From assembly GCF_002155905.1 (NCBI RefSeq), contig NZ_MUMF01000126.1, positions 1 to 45,114 of the forward strand: a stretch of DNA of 45,114 nt. Direction: 5' to 3'. This document shows, in pieces, positions 18,505 to 26,751 of this stretch. The notes below the pieces were generated by a model. The model was not told the origin of the DNA and did no database searches. It saw only the letters and a list, made by a program, of their open reading frames with translations. Source of the DNA: Streptomyces tricolor (GTDB lineage Bacteria > Actinomycetota > Actinomycetes > Streptomycetales > Streptomycetaceae). Within the stretch, counting starts at the first letter, position 1; every line of letters begins with the position of its first letter. Made by a program: the position numbers and the translations under genes.

Positions 18505-19785
18505 CTACCGCTCCGGCTCCGGTCCCGGCTCCAGGGGGTCCGGGATGCCGACCGGCTGGAGGAGCCAGCCGAAGTCGCCGAGGCCGCCCGGTGCCGTCAG
18601 CTCGGCCGCCTCACCGGCGCTCGCCAGGGCGCGCACGTAGGCGGAGGGGTCCGTGGAGGCCAGCGCGAGCGGGGGGCGTGCGCCGGTGAGGCCGAGGGCG
18701 CGCAGAGCAGCGCGCTGCGTGAGCAGGCGCGCGGGAGGAAGCTCACGCGCTGCTTTGCCGGGCTCGTGCGCCGTGTCCCGGGGAGCTTGTGCCGCGCCGC
18801 GAGGGGTGCGAGAAGCCGTGCGCGCCGCTTCGGAAGGCGCTGGGGAATCCGTGTGCGCCTGGTCGAGGGGCGCGTGGGGCGAGATGTGCGCCGTGCCCGG
18901 CGGCGTCTGCGCCGTATCGGCGGCCGTGTGGGTCCTACCGGCGCCCGTGTGGGTCGTACCGGACGGCGCGTGCGCCGTGCGCGGTGCCCACGCGCACGCG
19001 TCCAGGGCGACGTGGGCCGTGATGTCGCACGTCCCGTCCGGCACGGGGGCCGTCTCGCGGCCCTCGCGGAAGCCGGTGAGCGTTCCGAACGGGGGGCGGG
19101 TGTCCACGGTGTGGGCGTAGTCCACGGCCACCGCCAGCCCCCGCACCACCCGGTCCACGGCCGCCGCCCAGGCCCTGTCCCGGGGCAGCCCGATCTCGGC
19201 CCGCAGCCCTTCCTCGGCCGGCAGCGGCCACCAGCGCGCGAGCCAGTCCGCCACCGCTCCCGTCACGGGCTCCCCGAGCCGCTCCGAGCCGTCCTCCGCC
19301 ACGAGCACCAGCCGGGGCACGCCCGCGGAGTTCACCTCGACGACGTCGACGGGGACGTTGTCCAGCCACTCGTTGGCGAACAGCAGTCCGGTGACCGCGT
19401 CCGGGAGTTCGCTCAGCCAGGTGATCCGTTCGTCCAGGCCGGCCGGGCGGCCGGCGATCTCCACGGCGTACACGCGCGTGCGTGCCGCCACGTCGGCCGG
19501 CAGCGCGGCGAGCACCCCGCCGGCCAGCTCGCCCCGCCCCGCGCCCATGTCGACGAAGTCCAGCGCGGCGGGCCGGCCCAGCGCGGCGTCGACCCGGCAC
19601 AGCAGCCCGGCCACGGCCCGCGCGAACAGCGCGGAGGCGTGCACGGACGTACGGAAGTGACCGGCCGGTCCCTCCGGGCGCCGGTAGAAGCCGCCGGGGC
19701 CGTACAGGGCCGTCTCGGCCGCCGCGCGCCAGCCGCGCGGACCGGGATGCTCGCGGGAACCCGCCGCCGTCGTCTCATCCGCCAC
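18505..19785 (-). CDS. NDUFAF7/MidA-family SAM-dependent methyltransferase
   Basis: 426 aa. SAM-binding motif [11 protein letters not shown] is at about 78-87, and the family signature [11 protein letters not shown] is at 137-147, close to A-N-E-F-F-D-A-L-P of NDUFAF7. NDUFAF7 symmetrically dimethylates an arginine of complex I subunit NDUFS2. Residues about 268-348 form an insert of degenerate T-A-H / P-G-T repeats rich in Ala, Thr, His and Pro, absent from family members I know. The GTG start lies 6 nt after a TAGTCT -10 element. It is convergent with the orphan nuoD. Substrate is inferred, not shown. Confidence 0.85.
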   Translation of the reverse strand: MADETTAAGSREHPGPRGWRAAAETALYGPGGFYRRPEGPAGHFRTSVHASALFARAVAGLLCRVDAALGRPAALDFVDMGAGRGELAGGVLAALPADVAARTRVYAVEIAGRPAGLDERITWLSELPDAVTGLLFANEWLDNVPVDVVEVNSAGVPRLVLVAEDGSERLGEPVTGAVADWLARWWPLPAEEGLRAEIGLPRDRAWAAAVDRVVRGLAVAVDYAHTVDTRPPFGTLTGFREGRETAPVPDGTCDITAHVALDACAWAPRTAHAPSGTTHTGAGRTHTAADTAQTPPGTAHISPHAPLDQAHTDSPAPSEAARTASRTPRGAAQAPRDTAHEPGKAARELPPARLLTQRAALRALGLTGARPPLALASTDPSAYVRALASAGEAAELTAPGGLGDFGWLLQPVGIPDPLEPGPEPER

Positions 19786-19791
19786 CGGAAC

Positions 19792-19797
19792 AGACTA
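19792..19797 (-). promoter_or_regulatory. -10 element, leaderless start
   Basis: Minus-strand TAGTCT, then 6 nt, then the GTG at 19785. No ribosome-binding site. Confidence 0.45.
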
Positions 19798-19890
19798 GGC
19801 GCACAGATGATCACCGCATCCACCTTGGGGAGTACGCGCGCCGGACGCGGATCGGCCCATCGGTTGACCCGTGCACGCATCTGGTTTCCC

Positions 19891-19896
19891 TACTCT
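19891..19896 (+). promoter_or_regulatory. -10 element, leaderless start
   Basis: TACTCT ends 7 nt before the GTG at 19904. A TTGACC lies at 19864-19869, but the 21-nt spacing is longer than usual for a -35 element. Confidence 0.45.
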
Positions 19897-19903
19897 GGGT
19901 TAC

Positions 19904-21109
19904 GTGCAGCGCCTCTATGACTTCCTCCGCCGCCACCCGTCCTGGGTCGACGCCTTCTGGGCCGTCGTCCTGTTCGGGGTGTCCGCGGTGAGTGTGGTCA
20001 GCCTCGACAGGACACCCGGCTACCACGGGACGCTCCCCGAGGGGATGGCGGTCTCCGCCGGCCTCTGCGCCGTCGTGGCGCTGCGCCGCCGTTTCCCGGA
20101 GCCGATGCTGCTGGTCGCGCTCGTGATCGGGCTGGCCCAGCTGGTCCTGGACGTCGAGACGACCGTCGCCGACTTCGCCATGCTGGTGATCACCTACACG
20201 GTCGCGGCGGTCGGCGCGCGCTGGGCCTCCCGGCTCGCCCTCACCGTCAGCCTGTGCGCGGCGGCCGTGGCCCAGATCCGCTGGCCGGACGAGCACAGCA
20301 GCTTCGCCGGGCAGGTCGCCATCGCCGTCTTCCAGACGGTGCCCTTCGCCCTCGCCTGGGTGCTCGGCGACTCCATGCGCACCCGGCGCGCCTACTTCGC
20401 CCAGCTGGAGGAGCGTGCGTCCCGCCTGGAGAAGGAGCGCGAGGCGCAGGCGAAGGTCGCGGTGGCCGCCGAGCGCGCCCGGATCGCGCGCGAGCTGCAC
20501 GACGTCGTCGCGCACAACGTGTCGGTGATGGTCGTGCAGGCCGACGGCGCCGCCTACGTCATGGACGCCGCGCCCGACCAGGCGAAGAAGGCCCTGGAGA
20601 CGATCTCCTCCACCGGCCGCCAGGCCCTGGCCGAGATGCGCCGCCTGCTGGGTGTGCTGCGCACCGGTGAGCACCAGGAGAGCGGGGAGTACGTCCCGCA
20701 GCCCGACGTCGAGCAGATCGACGACCTCATCGAGCAGTGCCGCAGCTCCGGCCTGCCGGTCGACTTCAAGGTGGAGGGCACCCCGCGCCCGCTGCCCAGC
20801 GGGGTGGAGCTGACCGCCTACCGGATCGTGCAGGAGGCGCTCACCAACACCCGCAAGCACGGCGGGCCGAACGCGGGCGCGAGCGTGCGCCTGGTGTACT
20901 TCGACGACGGTCTCGGCCTGCTGGTCGAGGACGACGGCAAGGGCGCCCCGCACGAGCTGTACGAGGAGGGCGGTGCCGACGGGCAGGGCCACGGCCTGAT
21001 CGGCATGCGCGAGCGCGTCGGCATGGTCGGCGGCACCCTGGACGCCGGCCCGCGCCCGGGCGGAGGCTTCCGTATCAGCGCCCTGCTGCCGCTCAAACCG
21101 GCGCACTGA
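19904..21109 (+). CDS. sensor histidine kinase (HisKA_3 / NarL-type)
   Basis: 401 aa. Several membrane helices lie in the first 155 residues, with no large extracytoplasmic sensor loop, so it probably senses within or at the membrane. The HisKA_3 dimerisation domain has A-R-I-A-R-E-L-H-D, phospho-acceptor H199. The ATPase domain has N-T-R-K-H (N box), V-E-D-D-G-K-G, and G-H-G-L-I-G-M-R-E-R. The GTG at 19904 begins the conserved part; an ATG at 19871 lies before the likely promoter. The response regulator follows 73 bp downstream on the same strand. Confidence 0.93.
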   Translation: MQRLYDFLRRHPSWVDAFWAVVLFGVSAVSVVSLDRTPGYHGTLPEGMAVSAGLCAVVALRRRFPEPMLLVALVIGLAQLVLDVETTVADFAMLVITYTVAAVGARWASRLALTVSLCAAAVAQIRWPDEHSSFAGQVAIAVFQTVPFALAWVLGDSMRTRRAYFAQLEERASRLEKEREAQAKVAVAAERARIARELHDVVAHNVSVMVVQADGAAYVMDAAPDQAKKALETISSTGRQALAEMRRLLGVLRTGEHQESGEYVPQPDVEQIDDLIEQCRSSGLPVDFKVEGTPRPLPSGVELTAYRIVQEALTNTRKHGGPNAGASVRLVYFDDGLGLLVEDDGKGAPHELYEEGGADGQGHGLIGMRERVGMVGGTLDAGPRPGGGFRISALLPLKPAH

Positions 21110-21182
21110 CCCCGTCGTACGCCCGCCGTACGCCCCCGCCCCCGTAGGCTCCACGGCAACCGAAGACACGGAAGAGGACCCG

Positions 21183-21854
21183 ATGACGATCCGCGTGATG
21201 CTCGTCGACGACCAGGTGCTGCTGCGCACCGGGTTCCGGATGGTGCTCGCCGCCCAGCCGGACATGGAGGTCGTCGCGGAGGCGGGCGACGGCGTGGAGG
21301 CCCTTCAGGTGCTGCGGTCGACCGGGGTCGACGTCGTCCTGATGGACGTACGCATGCCGAAACTCGACGGCGTGGAGGCCACCCGCCGCATCTGCCAGGA
21401 GCCGAACCCGCCCAAGGTGCTCATCCTGACCACCTTCGACCTCGACGAGTACGCCTTCTCCGGGCTGAAGGCGGGCGCCTCCGGCTTCATGCTCAAGGAC
21501 GTGCCGCCGGGCGATCTGCTGGCCGCCATCCGGGCCGTGCACAGCGGTGACGCGGTCGTGGCGCCCTCCACCACCCGGCGCCTGCTGGACCGCTTCGCGC
21601 CGATGCTGCCCTCCGCCGGCAAGCAGCCCCAGCACAAGGAGCTGGAGCGGCTCACCGAGCGGGAGCGCGAGGTGATGGTGCTGGTCGCGCAGGGCCTGTC
21701 CAACGGCGAGATCGCGGCCCGGCTGGTGCTGAGCGAGGCGACCGTGAAGACCCATGTGGGCCGCATCCTGACCAAGCTCGGGCTGCGCGACCGGGTGCAG
21801 GTGGTCGTGCTGGCGTACGAGACGGGGCTGGTGCGCGCCGGCGGCCACGGCTGA
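21183..21854 (+). CDS. LuxR/NarL-family response regulator
   Basis: 223 aa. Receiver domain with D9-D10, phospho-acceptor D55 (V-V-L-M-D), and K in F-M-L-K-D. The C-terminal LuxR-type helix-turn-helix begins L-T-E-R-E-R-E-V-M and includes A-T-V-K-T-H-V-G-R-I. A good ribosome-binding site (gaagagga) precedes the ATG. Partner of the kinase just upstream. Its targets are not evident from the window. Confidence 0.95.
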   Translation: MTIRVMLVDDQVLLRTGFRMVLAAQPDMEVVAEAGDGVEALQVLRSTGVDVVLMDVRMPKLDGVEATRRICQEPNPPKVLILTTFDLDEYAFSGLKAGASGFMLKDVPPGDLLAAIRAVHSGDAVVAPSTTRRLLDRFAPMLPSAGKQPQHKELERLTEREREVMVLVAQGLSNGEIAARLVLSEATVKTHVGRILTKLGLRDRVQVVVLAYETGLVRAGGHG

Positions 21855-21882
21855 CGGCCCGCGGGGGCGGGAGGCGCCCTCC

Positions 21883-22986
21883 TCAGCGCAGGACGCCCTC
21901 GATGAAGTCGCTGCCGAGCCGGGCCACCGCGGACAGGTCCAGCTGGTGCTGGACGTACCGGCCGCGACGGCAGTCGGTGACCAGGCCGGCCTTCTTCAGC
22001 ACCGTCAGGTGCCGGGATATCTCGGGCGCCGACATGCCGTGCGCGTCGGCCAGTTCGCTCGTGGTGTGCGCCGCGCGCGCCAGGTGCCGGCACAGCCGCA
22101 TCCGCACCGGGTGCGCCAGTGCCTCCAGCCGGCGCGTGAGCTGCTCCACGGACGGGCCCTGCGGCCGGGAACCGCTCACGGGGTAGGTGATCGAGGGCTG
22201 CCAGCCGTACCGGTGCAGGACCATCACGTGCGGCCAGCCGAGGCTGGTCGGCACCAGCACCAGGCCGCCGTCGCCGGTGGCGGTGTGGCCCACCAGCAGC
22301 TTGTCGACCGTGACGAGTCCGGCCTCCTCGTCCAGCGAGACCGCCCCGGACAGGGACGCGAGTGCCTCGCCGAGGCCCTTGCGGCGCAGCAGTTCGGTCT
22401 TGTGCCGGGCGTCCGCGGCCAGCTGGGGCTGGATACGGGCCCAGGTGTCGGCGAAGAAGGCGTCGTCGCAGTCGAGCATCAGCTGCCGGAACCAGGCGCG
22501 GACGGCCGGCGGATCCGCCAGCAGGCGGCGCGTGAACCGCTCCTGCACGGCACCGCGCGCGGCGGCCAGCTCCAGGGAGCGCCGGCGCAGCTCCGGGTCG
22601 TCCAGCGGGCCGGGCTCCTGCACGTCGTAGCGGAGCTGGCAGGTGAACTCCAGGGCCGCGTTGACGAACTGCTCGTCCGTCAGCTTGTCCAGTTGGTCCA
22701 GCTCTTCGGCGAGCGTGGCCCCGGGGAGCGCGCACCCGCCCGGGATGCCGGCGAACGGGGCGAAGACGTCCGAGAACGTCGTACGCCACAGGAAGTCCGC
22801 CTCGCACAGCCGGTCGGCCAGGCCGGGGTCAAGCCGGGAGGAGACCGCCGTCGCCCAGCCCTGCAACTGCGGGTGGTGGCCGGGCTCGCTCAGCGCGTGC
22901 AGCGCCATCCCCAGCTCCGCCAGCGGAGAGGGCACGACGGCGATCCGCTCCGCGGGCAGTCCGGTGATGTCGATCGTCACGCTCAT
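21883..22986 (-). CDS. ArsR-type winged-helix regulator with DUF5937-like N-terminal domain
   Basis: 367 aa. The large N-terminal domain (about 1-280) has no recognised ligand motif. The C-terminal domain is an ArsR-type winged helix: L-E-A-L-A-H-P-V-R-M-R-L-C-R, T-T-S-E-L-A-D-A-H-G-M-S-A-P-E-I-S-R-H, then V-L-K-K-A-G-L-V. The ATG at 22986 directly follows ggagggc. It faces a perfect 31-bp palindrome (23022-23052) about 36 bp upstream of its start, the expected place for an operator, so it probably controls itself and the small divergent gene at 23148. In known relatives such regulators often sit beside MFS exporters; none is here. Confidence 0.87.
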   Translation of the reverse strand: MSVTIDITGLPAERIAVVPSPLAELGMALHALSEPGHHPQLQGWATAVSSRLDPGLADRLCEADFLWRTTFSDVFAPFAGIPGGCALPGATLAEELDQLDKLTDEQFVNAALEFTCQLRYDVQEPGPLDDPELRRRSLELAAARGAVQERFTRRLLADPPAVRAWFRQLMLDCDDAFFADTWARIQPQLAADARHKTELLRRKGLGEALASLSGAVSLDEEAGLVTVDKLLVGHTATGDGGLVLVPTSLGWPHVMVLHRYGWQPSITYPVSGSRPQGPSVEQLTRRLEALAHPVRMRLCRHLARAAHTTSELADAHGMSAPEISRHLTVLKKAGLVTDCRRGRYVQHQLDLSAVARLGSDFIEGVLR

Positions 22987-23021
22987 GCCCTCCATCGTGC
23001 ACCCGCCCACCGACAGTGCCG

Positions 23022-23052
23022 CCGTGGATTGACGGCAGCCGTCAATCCACGG
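23022..23052. promoter_or_regulatory. perfect 31-bp palindromic operator
   Basis: Two 15-bp arms, 23022-23036 (ccgtggattgacggc) and its exact reverse complement 23038-23052, flank a single A. The inner core is ttgacggc-a-gccgtcaa. It lies between the divergent ArsR-type regulator (start 22986) and the 68-aa gene (start 23148). Its position and symmetry fit the regulator's own binding site. Confidence 0.82.
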
Positions 23053-23147
23053 GACATCCGCACCGGACGGCAGCAGGCTGAAGGCACCGGGGCAGCCGCG
23101 GAGCCCGATCAGTCACCCGATCACACACGTCCCGAAGGCGATCCGCC

Positions 23148-23354
23148 ATGAGCATCACCCAGCAGTACCTCCTCGACACCTACCGCGCCCGCCTGCACGG
23201 CGAGTCCGCACCGCCCGCGCCGGGCCGCCACGACCTCGCCCTGGTGCGCGAACTGCGCGACTACCGGCGCTTCCGCGCGGTCGTCGCCGGGCGCCCCGCG
23301 CGCGGGCGGCTCCGCCGCGCGCTCGCCCGCCGGCTGCGCCCCCGCGCCTGCTAG
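23148..23354 (+). CDS. small basic protein, function unknown
   Basis: 68 aa. Starts M-S-I-T-Q-Q-Y-L-L-D-T-Y-R-A-R and becomes very Arg-rich toward the C-terminus (R-R-A-L-A-R-R-L-R-P-R). No signal peptide or membrane segment. The ATG has a weak upstream gaaggcga. Evidence that it is real: it is the only open frame on the divergent side of a strong operator, it has Streptomyces-like third-position G/C, and its stop shares a CTAG tetranucleotide with the stop of the convergent aldolase gene, leaving no wasted space. I do not recognise the family. Confidence 0.65.
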   Translation: MSITQQYLLDTYRARLHGESAPPAPGRHDLALVRELRDYRRFRAVVAGRPARGRLRRALARRLRPRAC

Positions 23355-24559
23355 GCCCGCCCGGGCAGGCGGCCGACGAAGTCCCGTACGGCCGCGCGGA
23401 CATCGTCCGCCGTCCACTCCAGGGCCTCGGCCTGCACGCTGACCTCGGTGAACGCGAGTCCGGGCCCGCCGGCGTCCCAGGCGTTCGCGAAGAGCAGCAC
23501 CGAGGTCTCCTCGCCCTGGCGCACCGCCGCCTCGGCGGCCACCTCGGGCTCGTACGGCAGCCAGACCTGGAACTGGTGGGTGTGCGGCTGCTCCGGGTGG
23601 ACGCGGGCCCAGGGCAGCCCGGCCGCCGCGAAGCCCTCGCGCAGCGCGGCGGCCACCACGCGCGCGTGCCGCACGTACGCGGGCAGCCGGGGCAGTTCGC
23701 GATCGAGGCCGACGAGCGCGGACAGGGCGGTCGGGAACTGCTGGAAGATCATGCCGCCGTACCGGTGCCGCCAGGTCTTCGCCTCCTCCACCAGCGTCCG
23801 CGGACCGGCGAGCGCGGCGCCGCCGAAGCCGCCGAGGGACTTGTAGAACGACACGTAGACGCTGTCGGCCAGGCCCGCGATCTCGGGCAGGGGGCGCCCG
23901 AAGTGCTCGGTGCACTCCCACAGGCGCGCGCCGTCGATGTGCACCACCGCGTCGCGCTCCCGCGCCGCCTCGACGGCCTCGGTCAGCTCCTCCCAGGTGG
24001 GCAGCACGAAACCGGCGTCCCTGAGGGGCAGCTCCAGCATCAGCGTGCCGAACGGCTCTTCCAGGTCCCGTATCTCGGCCGCCGTGGGCAGCCGGCGCCC
24101 CTCGCCAACCTGGACCGGACGCAACCCGCTGACCTGGCTGAACGCCTGCCGCTCGTGCACCTCCGGATGGGCCAGCGGGTGCAGGGCCACCGCCGGGTCG
24201 CCGGTGCGGGCCGCCCAGCAGCGCATGGCCACCTGCTGGGCCATGGTCCCCGTCGGGAAGAAGGCGGCGGCCTCGGTGCCGAGCAGCGCGGCGACCCGCT
24301 CCTCCAGGGCGGCCACGATCCGGTTGCCGTAGACGTCGGCCGGCTCGTCCAGGTCGTACACCCCGTCCGCCGCCTCCGTCAGCTCCGCCAGGCGCTCGCG
24401 GATCGTGCGCGCCGAGCCCCCGCGGGACAGCGTGCGCCGCGCCCGCAGCTGCGCCGCCGTCCGCCGCTCGCGCAGCCGCTCCCGCGCCGCCTGTTCCGTG
24501 TCCTGCCCGGTGACGTGCCCGGTGTCCTGCCCTGTGCGCTGTTCAGCCGTGTCGGTCAT
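23351..24559 (-). CDS. threonine aldolase-family PLP enzyme
   Basis: 402 aa. A fold-type I PLP enzyme of the beta-eliminating lyase/threonine aldolase family, which cleaves threonine or related beta-hydroxy amino acids to glycine and an aldehyde. The PLP lysine is in S-F-Y-K-S-L-G-G, and H-I-D-G-A-R-L-W is the cofactor-ring Asp/Arg motif. The N-terminus (about 1-45) is hydrophilic with the repeat G-Q-D-T. ATGs at 24559 and 24571 are both possible, and neither has a clear ribosome-binding site. Its TAG and the TAG of the convergent small gene share the palindrome CTAG at 23351-23354. The exact substrate is uncertain. Confidence 0.87.
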   Translation of the reverse strand: MTDTAEQRTGQDTGHVTGQDTEQAARERLRERRTAAQLRARRTLSRGGSARTIRERLAELTEAADGVYDLDEPADVYGNRIVAALEERVAALLGTEAAAFFPTGTMAQQVAMRCWAARTGDPAVALHPLAHPEVHERQAFSQVSGLRPVQVGEGRRLPTAAEIRDLEEPFGTLMLELPLRDAGFVLPTWEELTEAVEAARERDAVVHIDGARLWECTEHFGRPLPEIAGLADSVYVSFYKSLGGFGGAALAGPRTLVEEAKTWRHRYGGMIFQQFPTALSALVGLDRELPRLPAYVRHARVVAAALREGFAAAGLPWARVHPEQPHTHQFQVWLPYEPEVAAEAAVRQGEETSVLLFANAWDAGGPGLAFTEVSVQAEALEWTADDVRAAVRDFVGRLPGRA

Positions 24560-24703
24560 GCCGCGGATCATGCCCCGGCGGACCGGTGAGGGCACTGTGA
24601 TTTCCGCCCGGCCGCCCGCCCGCTCGTCCCCTGCCCGGCCGGCCCGCCGGAAGGGCGTGGCGTAACCCACAGCCTGTGGACAGCCGGCCGCCGCCGTACC
24701 CGA

Positions 24704-24709
24704 TAGCGT
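24704..24709 (+). promoter_or_regulatory. possible -10 element of the DUF2520-panC-nadBC-coaX operon
   Basis: TAGCGT lies 4 nt before an ATG at 24714 that opens a 19-codon frame, and 60 nt before the GTG at 24770. The same hexamer occurs at 30368 and 31929, each 6 nt before a start codon. Confidence 0.35.
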
Positions 24710-24713
24710 TAAC

Positions 24714-24773
24714 ATGACGAGAAATCGTCCGGTACCCAGAGCGGACTGGAACGGGAAGGCCGCCGTCGCGTGA
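24714..24773 (+). CDS. possible 19-aa leader peptide
   Basis: ATG through TGA encodes [19 protein letters not shown]. Its stop overlaps the GTG start of the next gene as GTGA, so translation could be coupled. A TAGCGT just upstream would make it the first codon or nearly so of the mRNA. It is short and has no homologue I recognise, so it could be chance. Confidence 0.3.
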   Translation: MTRNRPVPRADWNGKAAVA

Positions 24774-25762
24774 GTACAGTCCACCAGCCAGACCTCAAGG
24801 ACCGCCCCGCGCGGCTCACCGTCGGCGTCGTCGGCGCCGGCCGCGTGGGCCCCGCGCTGGCCGCGTCCCTCCAACTCGCCGGGCACCGCCCGGTGGCCGT
24901 CTCCGGCGTCTCCGACGCCTCCCGCAGGCGCGCCGAGACCATGCTCCCGGACGTCCCGCTGGTGCCGCCCGCCGAGGTGCTCCAGCGCTCCGACCTGGTG
25001 CTGCTCACCGTCCCCGACGACGCCCTGCCCGGCCTGGTCGCCGGGCTCGCCGAGACCGGCGCGGTACGGCCGGGACAGCTGCTCGTGCACACCTCCGGCC
25101 GGTACGGCACGAAGGTCCTCGACCCGGCCCTGCGCGCGGGCGCGCTGCCGCTGGCCCTGCACCCGGCGATGACCTTCACCGGCACGCCCGTGGACGTCCA
25201 GCGCCTCGCCGGCTGCTCCTTCGGCGTCACCGCCCCCGAGGAGCTGCGGCTGGCCGCCGAGGCTCTGGTGATCGAGATGGGCGGCGAGCCGGAGTGGATC
25301 AGCGAGCAGAACCGCCCGCTGTACCACGCGGCCCTCGCCCTGGGCGCCAACCACCTGGTGACCCTGGTCGCCCAGTCCATGGAGCTGCTGCGCACGGCCG
25401 GCGTGGCGGCGCCCGACCGGATGCTCGGCCCGCTGCTCGGCGCCGCCCTGGACAACGCCCTGCGCTCCGGCGACGCCGCCCTGACCGGGCCGGTCGCGCG
25501 CGGGGACGCCGGCACGGTCGCCGCGCACGTCACCGAGCTGCGCAAGCACGCCCCGCAGACCGTGGCGGGCTATCTCGCGATGGCCCGCGCGACCGCCGAC
25601 CGGGCGCTCGCCCACGGCCTGCTGAAGCCGGAACTCGCCGAGGACCTCCTCGGGGTACTCGCCGACGGAGGCCACGCGGACCACGCCGACCGGGGAGGCG
25701 ACGGAACCGACGGCACGAACGGCACCGACGGCACGACCGGCACCGAGGGGAACGACCGATGA
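24770..25762 (+). CDS. Rossmann-like/DUF2520 protein
   Basis: 330 aa. The N-terminal NAD(P)-binding motif G-A-G-R-V-G is at 22-27, followed by [17 protein letters not shown], and a helical C-terminal DUF2520 domain with N-H-L-V-T-L-V. It belongs to the family beside panC in actinobacteria (Rv3603c). It resembles ketopantoate reductase and 6-phosphogluconate dehydrogenase relatives, so a ketopantoate-related oxidoreductase is plausible but unproven. The C-terminus is a Gly/Thr/Asp repeat (D-G-T-D-G-T-N-G-T). It starts at GTG with gggaagg some 10 nt upstream. Its stop overlaps the panC ATG (ATGA). Confidence 0.87.
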   Translation: MSTVHQPDLKDRPARLTVGVVGAGRVGPALAASLQLAGHRPVAVSGVSDASRRRAETMLPDVPLVPPAEVLQRSDLVLLTVPDDALPGLVAGLAETGAVRPGQLLVHTSGRYGTKVLDPALRAGALPLALHPAMTFTGTPVDVQRLAGCSFGVTAPEELRLAAEALVIEMGGEPEWISEQNRPLYHAALALGANHLVTLVAQSMELLRTAGVAAPDRMLGPLLGAALDNALRSGDAALTGPVARGDAGTVAAHVTELRKHAPQTVAGYLAMARATADRALAHGLLKPELAEDLLGVLADGGHADHADRGGDGTDGTNGTDGTTGTEGNDR

Positions 25763-26751
25763 CCACCGCCCTGCTGAGCACCGCCGAAGAGCTGCACGCG
25801 CGCGTGCGCCACGGCCGCCGCGCCGTCGTGATGACCATGGGCGCGCTGCACGAGGGCCACGCCACCCTGATCCGCACCGCGCGGGAGGTCGTCGGCCCGG
25901 ACGGCGAGGTCGTCGTCACCGTCTTCGTCAATCCCCTGCAGTTCGGCGCGGGGGAGGACCTGGACCGCTACCCGCGCACCCTGGACGCCGATCTGAAGCT
26001 CGCCGAGCAGGCGGGCGCGGACGCCGTGTTCGCGCCCTCCGTGGACGAGGTCTACCCGGGCGGCGAACCCCAGGTGCGGGTCTCCGCGGGCCCCATGGGC
26101 GAGCGCCTGGAGGGTGCCTCGCGGCCCGGGCACTTCGACGGGATGCTCACCGTCGTCGCCAAGCTGCTGCACCTCACCCGCCCCGACGCCGCCCTCTTCG
26201 GGCAGAAGGATGCCCAGCAGCTGGCGCTGATCCGGCGCATGGTGCGGGACCTGAACTTCGGCGTCGAGATCATCGCCGTACCGACCGTGCGCGAGGAGGA
26301 CGGGCTCGCCCTGTCCAGCCGCAACCGCTACCTCTCGCCGGACGAGCGGCGCACCGCGCTCGCGCTGTCCCGCGCCCTGTTCGCCGGCCGGGACCGGCAC
26401 GCGGCGCAGGAGGCGCTGCGCGCGCGGGCCCGTGAAGTGCCCTCCACGCACGCGCGTGCCGAGGCGCTGAGCGCCATAGGAGAGTCCCGCGCGGCGGCCG
26501 ACGCGCACGCGGTGGCCACCGCCGCGCCCGGCGGCCCGGCGGCCGTCCGCGCCGCCGCCCGCCAGGTCCTGGACGAGGCCGCCCGCCTCGACCCGCCGCT
26601 GAAGCTGGACTACCTCGCGCTGGTCGACCCCGCCGACTTCACCGAGATCGGCGACGACTTCACCGGCGAGGCCGTCCTCGCCGTCGCCGCCCGGGTCGGC
26701 ACGACCCGGCTGATCGACAATCTCCCCCTCACCTTCGGAGCCGCCTCGTGA
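25759..26751 (+). CDS. panC: pantothenate synthetase
   Basis: 330 aa. Joins pantoate and beta-alanine with ATP to form pantothenate. Motifs: [10 protein letters not shown] near 25-34 (the HIGH-type nucleotide site), [19 protein letters not shown], and L-S-S-R-N-R-Y-L (KMSKS-like). It is about 40-50 residues longer than the E. coli enzyme; the extra part is Ala/Arg-rich sequence in the C-terminal domain. Coupled by 4-bp overlaps to the gene before and to nadB after. panD, which makes beta-alanine and follows panC in M. tuberculosis, is not in this window. Confidence 0.95.
   Translation: MTTALLSTAEELHARVRHGRRAVVMTMGALHEGHATLIRTAREVVGPDGEVVVTVFVNPLQFGAGEDLDRYPRTLDADLKLAEQAGADAVFAPSVDEVYPGGEPQVRVSAGPMGERLEGASRPGHFDGMLTVVAKLLHLTRPDAALFGQKDAQQLALIRRMVRDLNFGVEIIAVPTVREEDGLALSSRNRYLSPDERRTALALSRALFAGRDRHAAQEALRARAREVPSTHARAEALSAIGESRAAADAHAVATAAPGGPAAVRAAARQVLDEAARLDPPLKLDYLALVDPADFTEIGDDFTGEAVLAVAARVGTTRLIDNLPLTFGAAS

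Noticed and set aside
24675..24683. DnaA-box-like tgtggacag
   Set aside because: A single near-match to TTGTCCACA with no cluster of boxes and no dnaA or dnaN gene nearby; likely chance.
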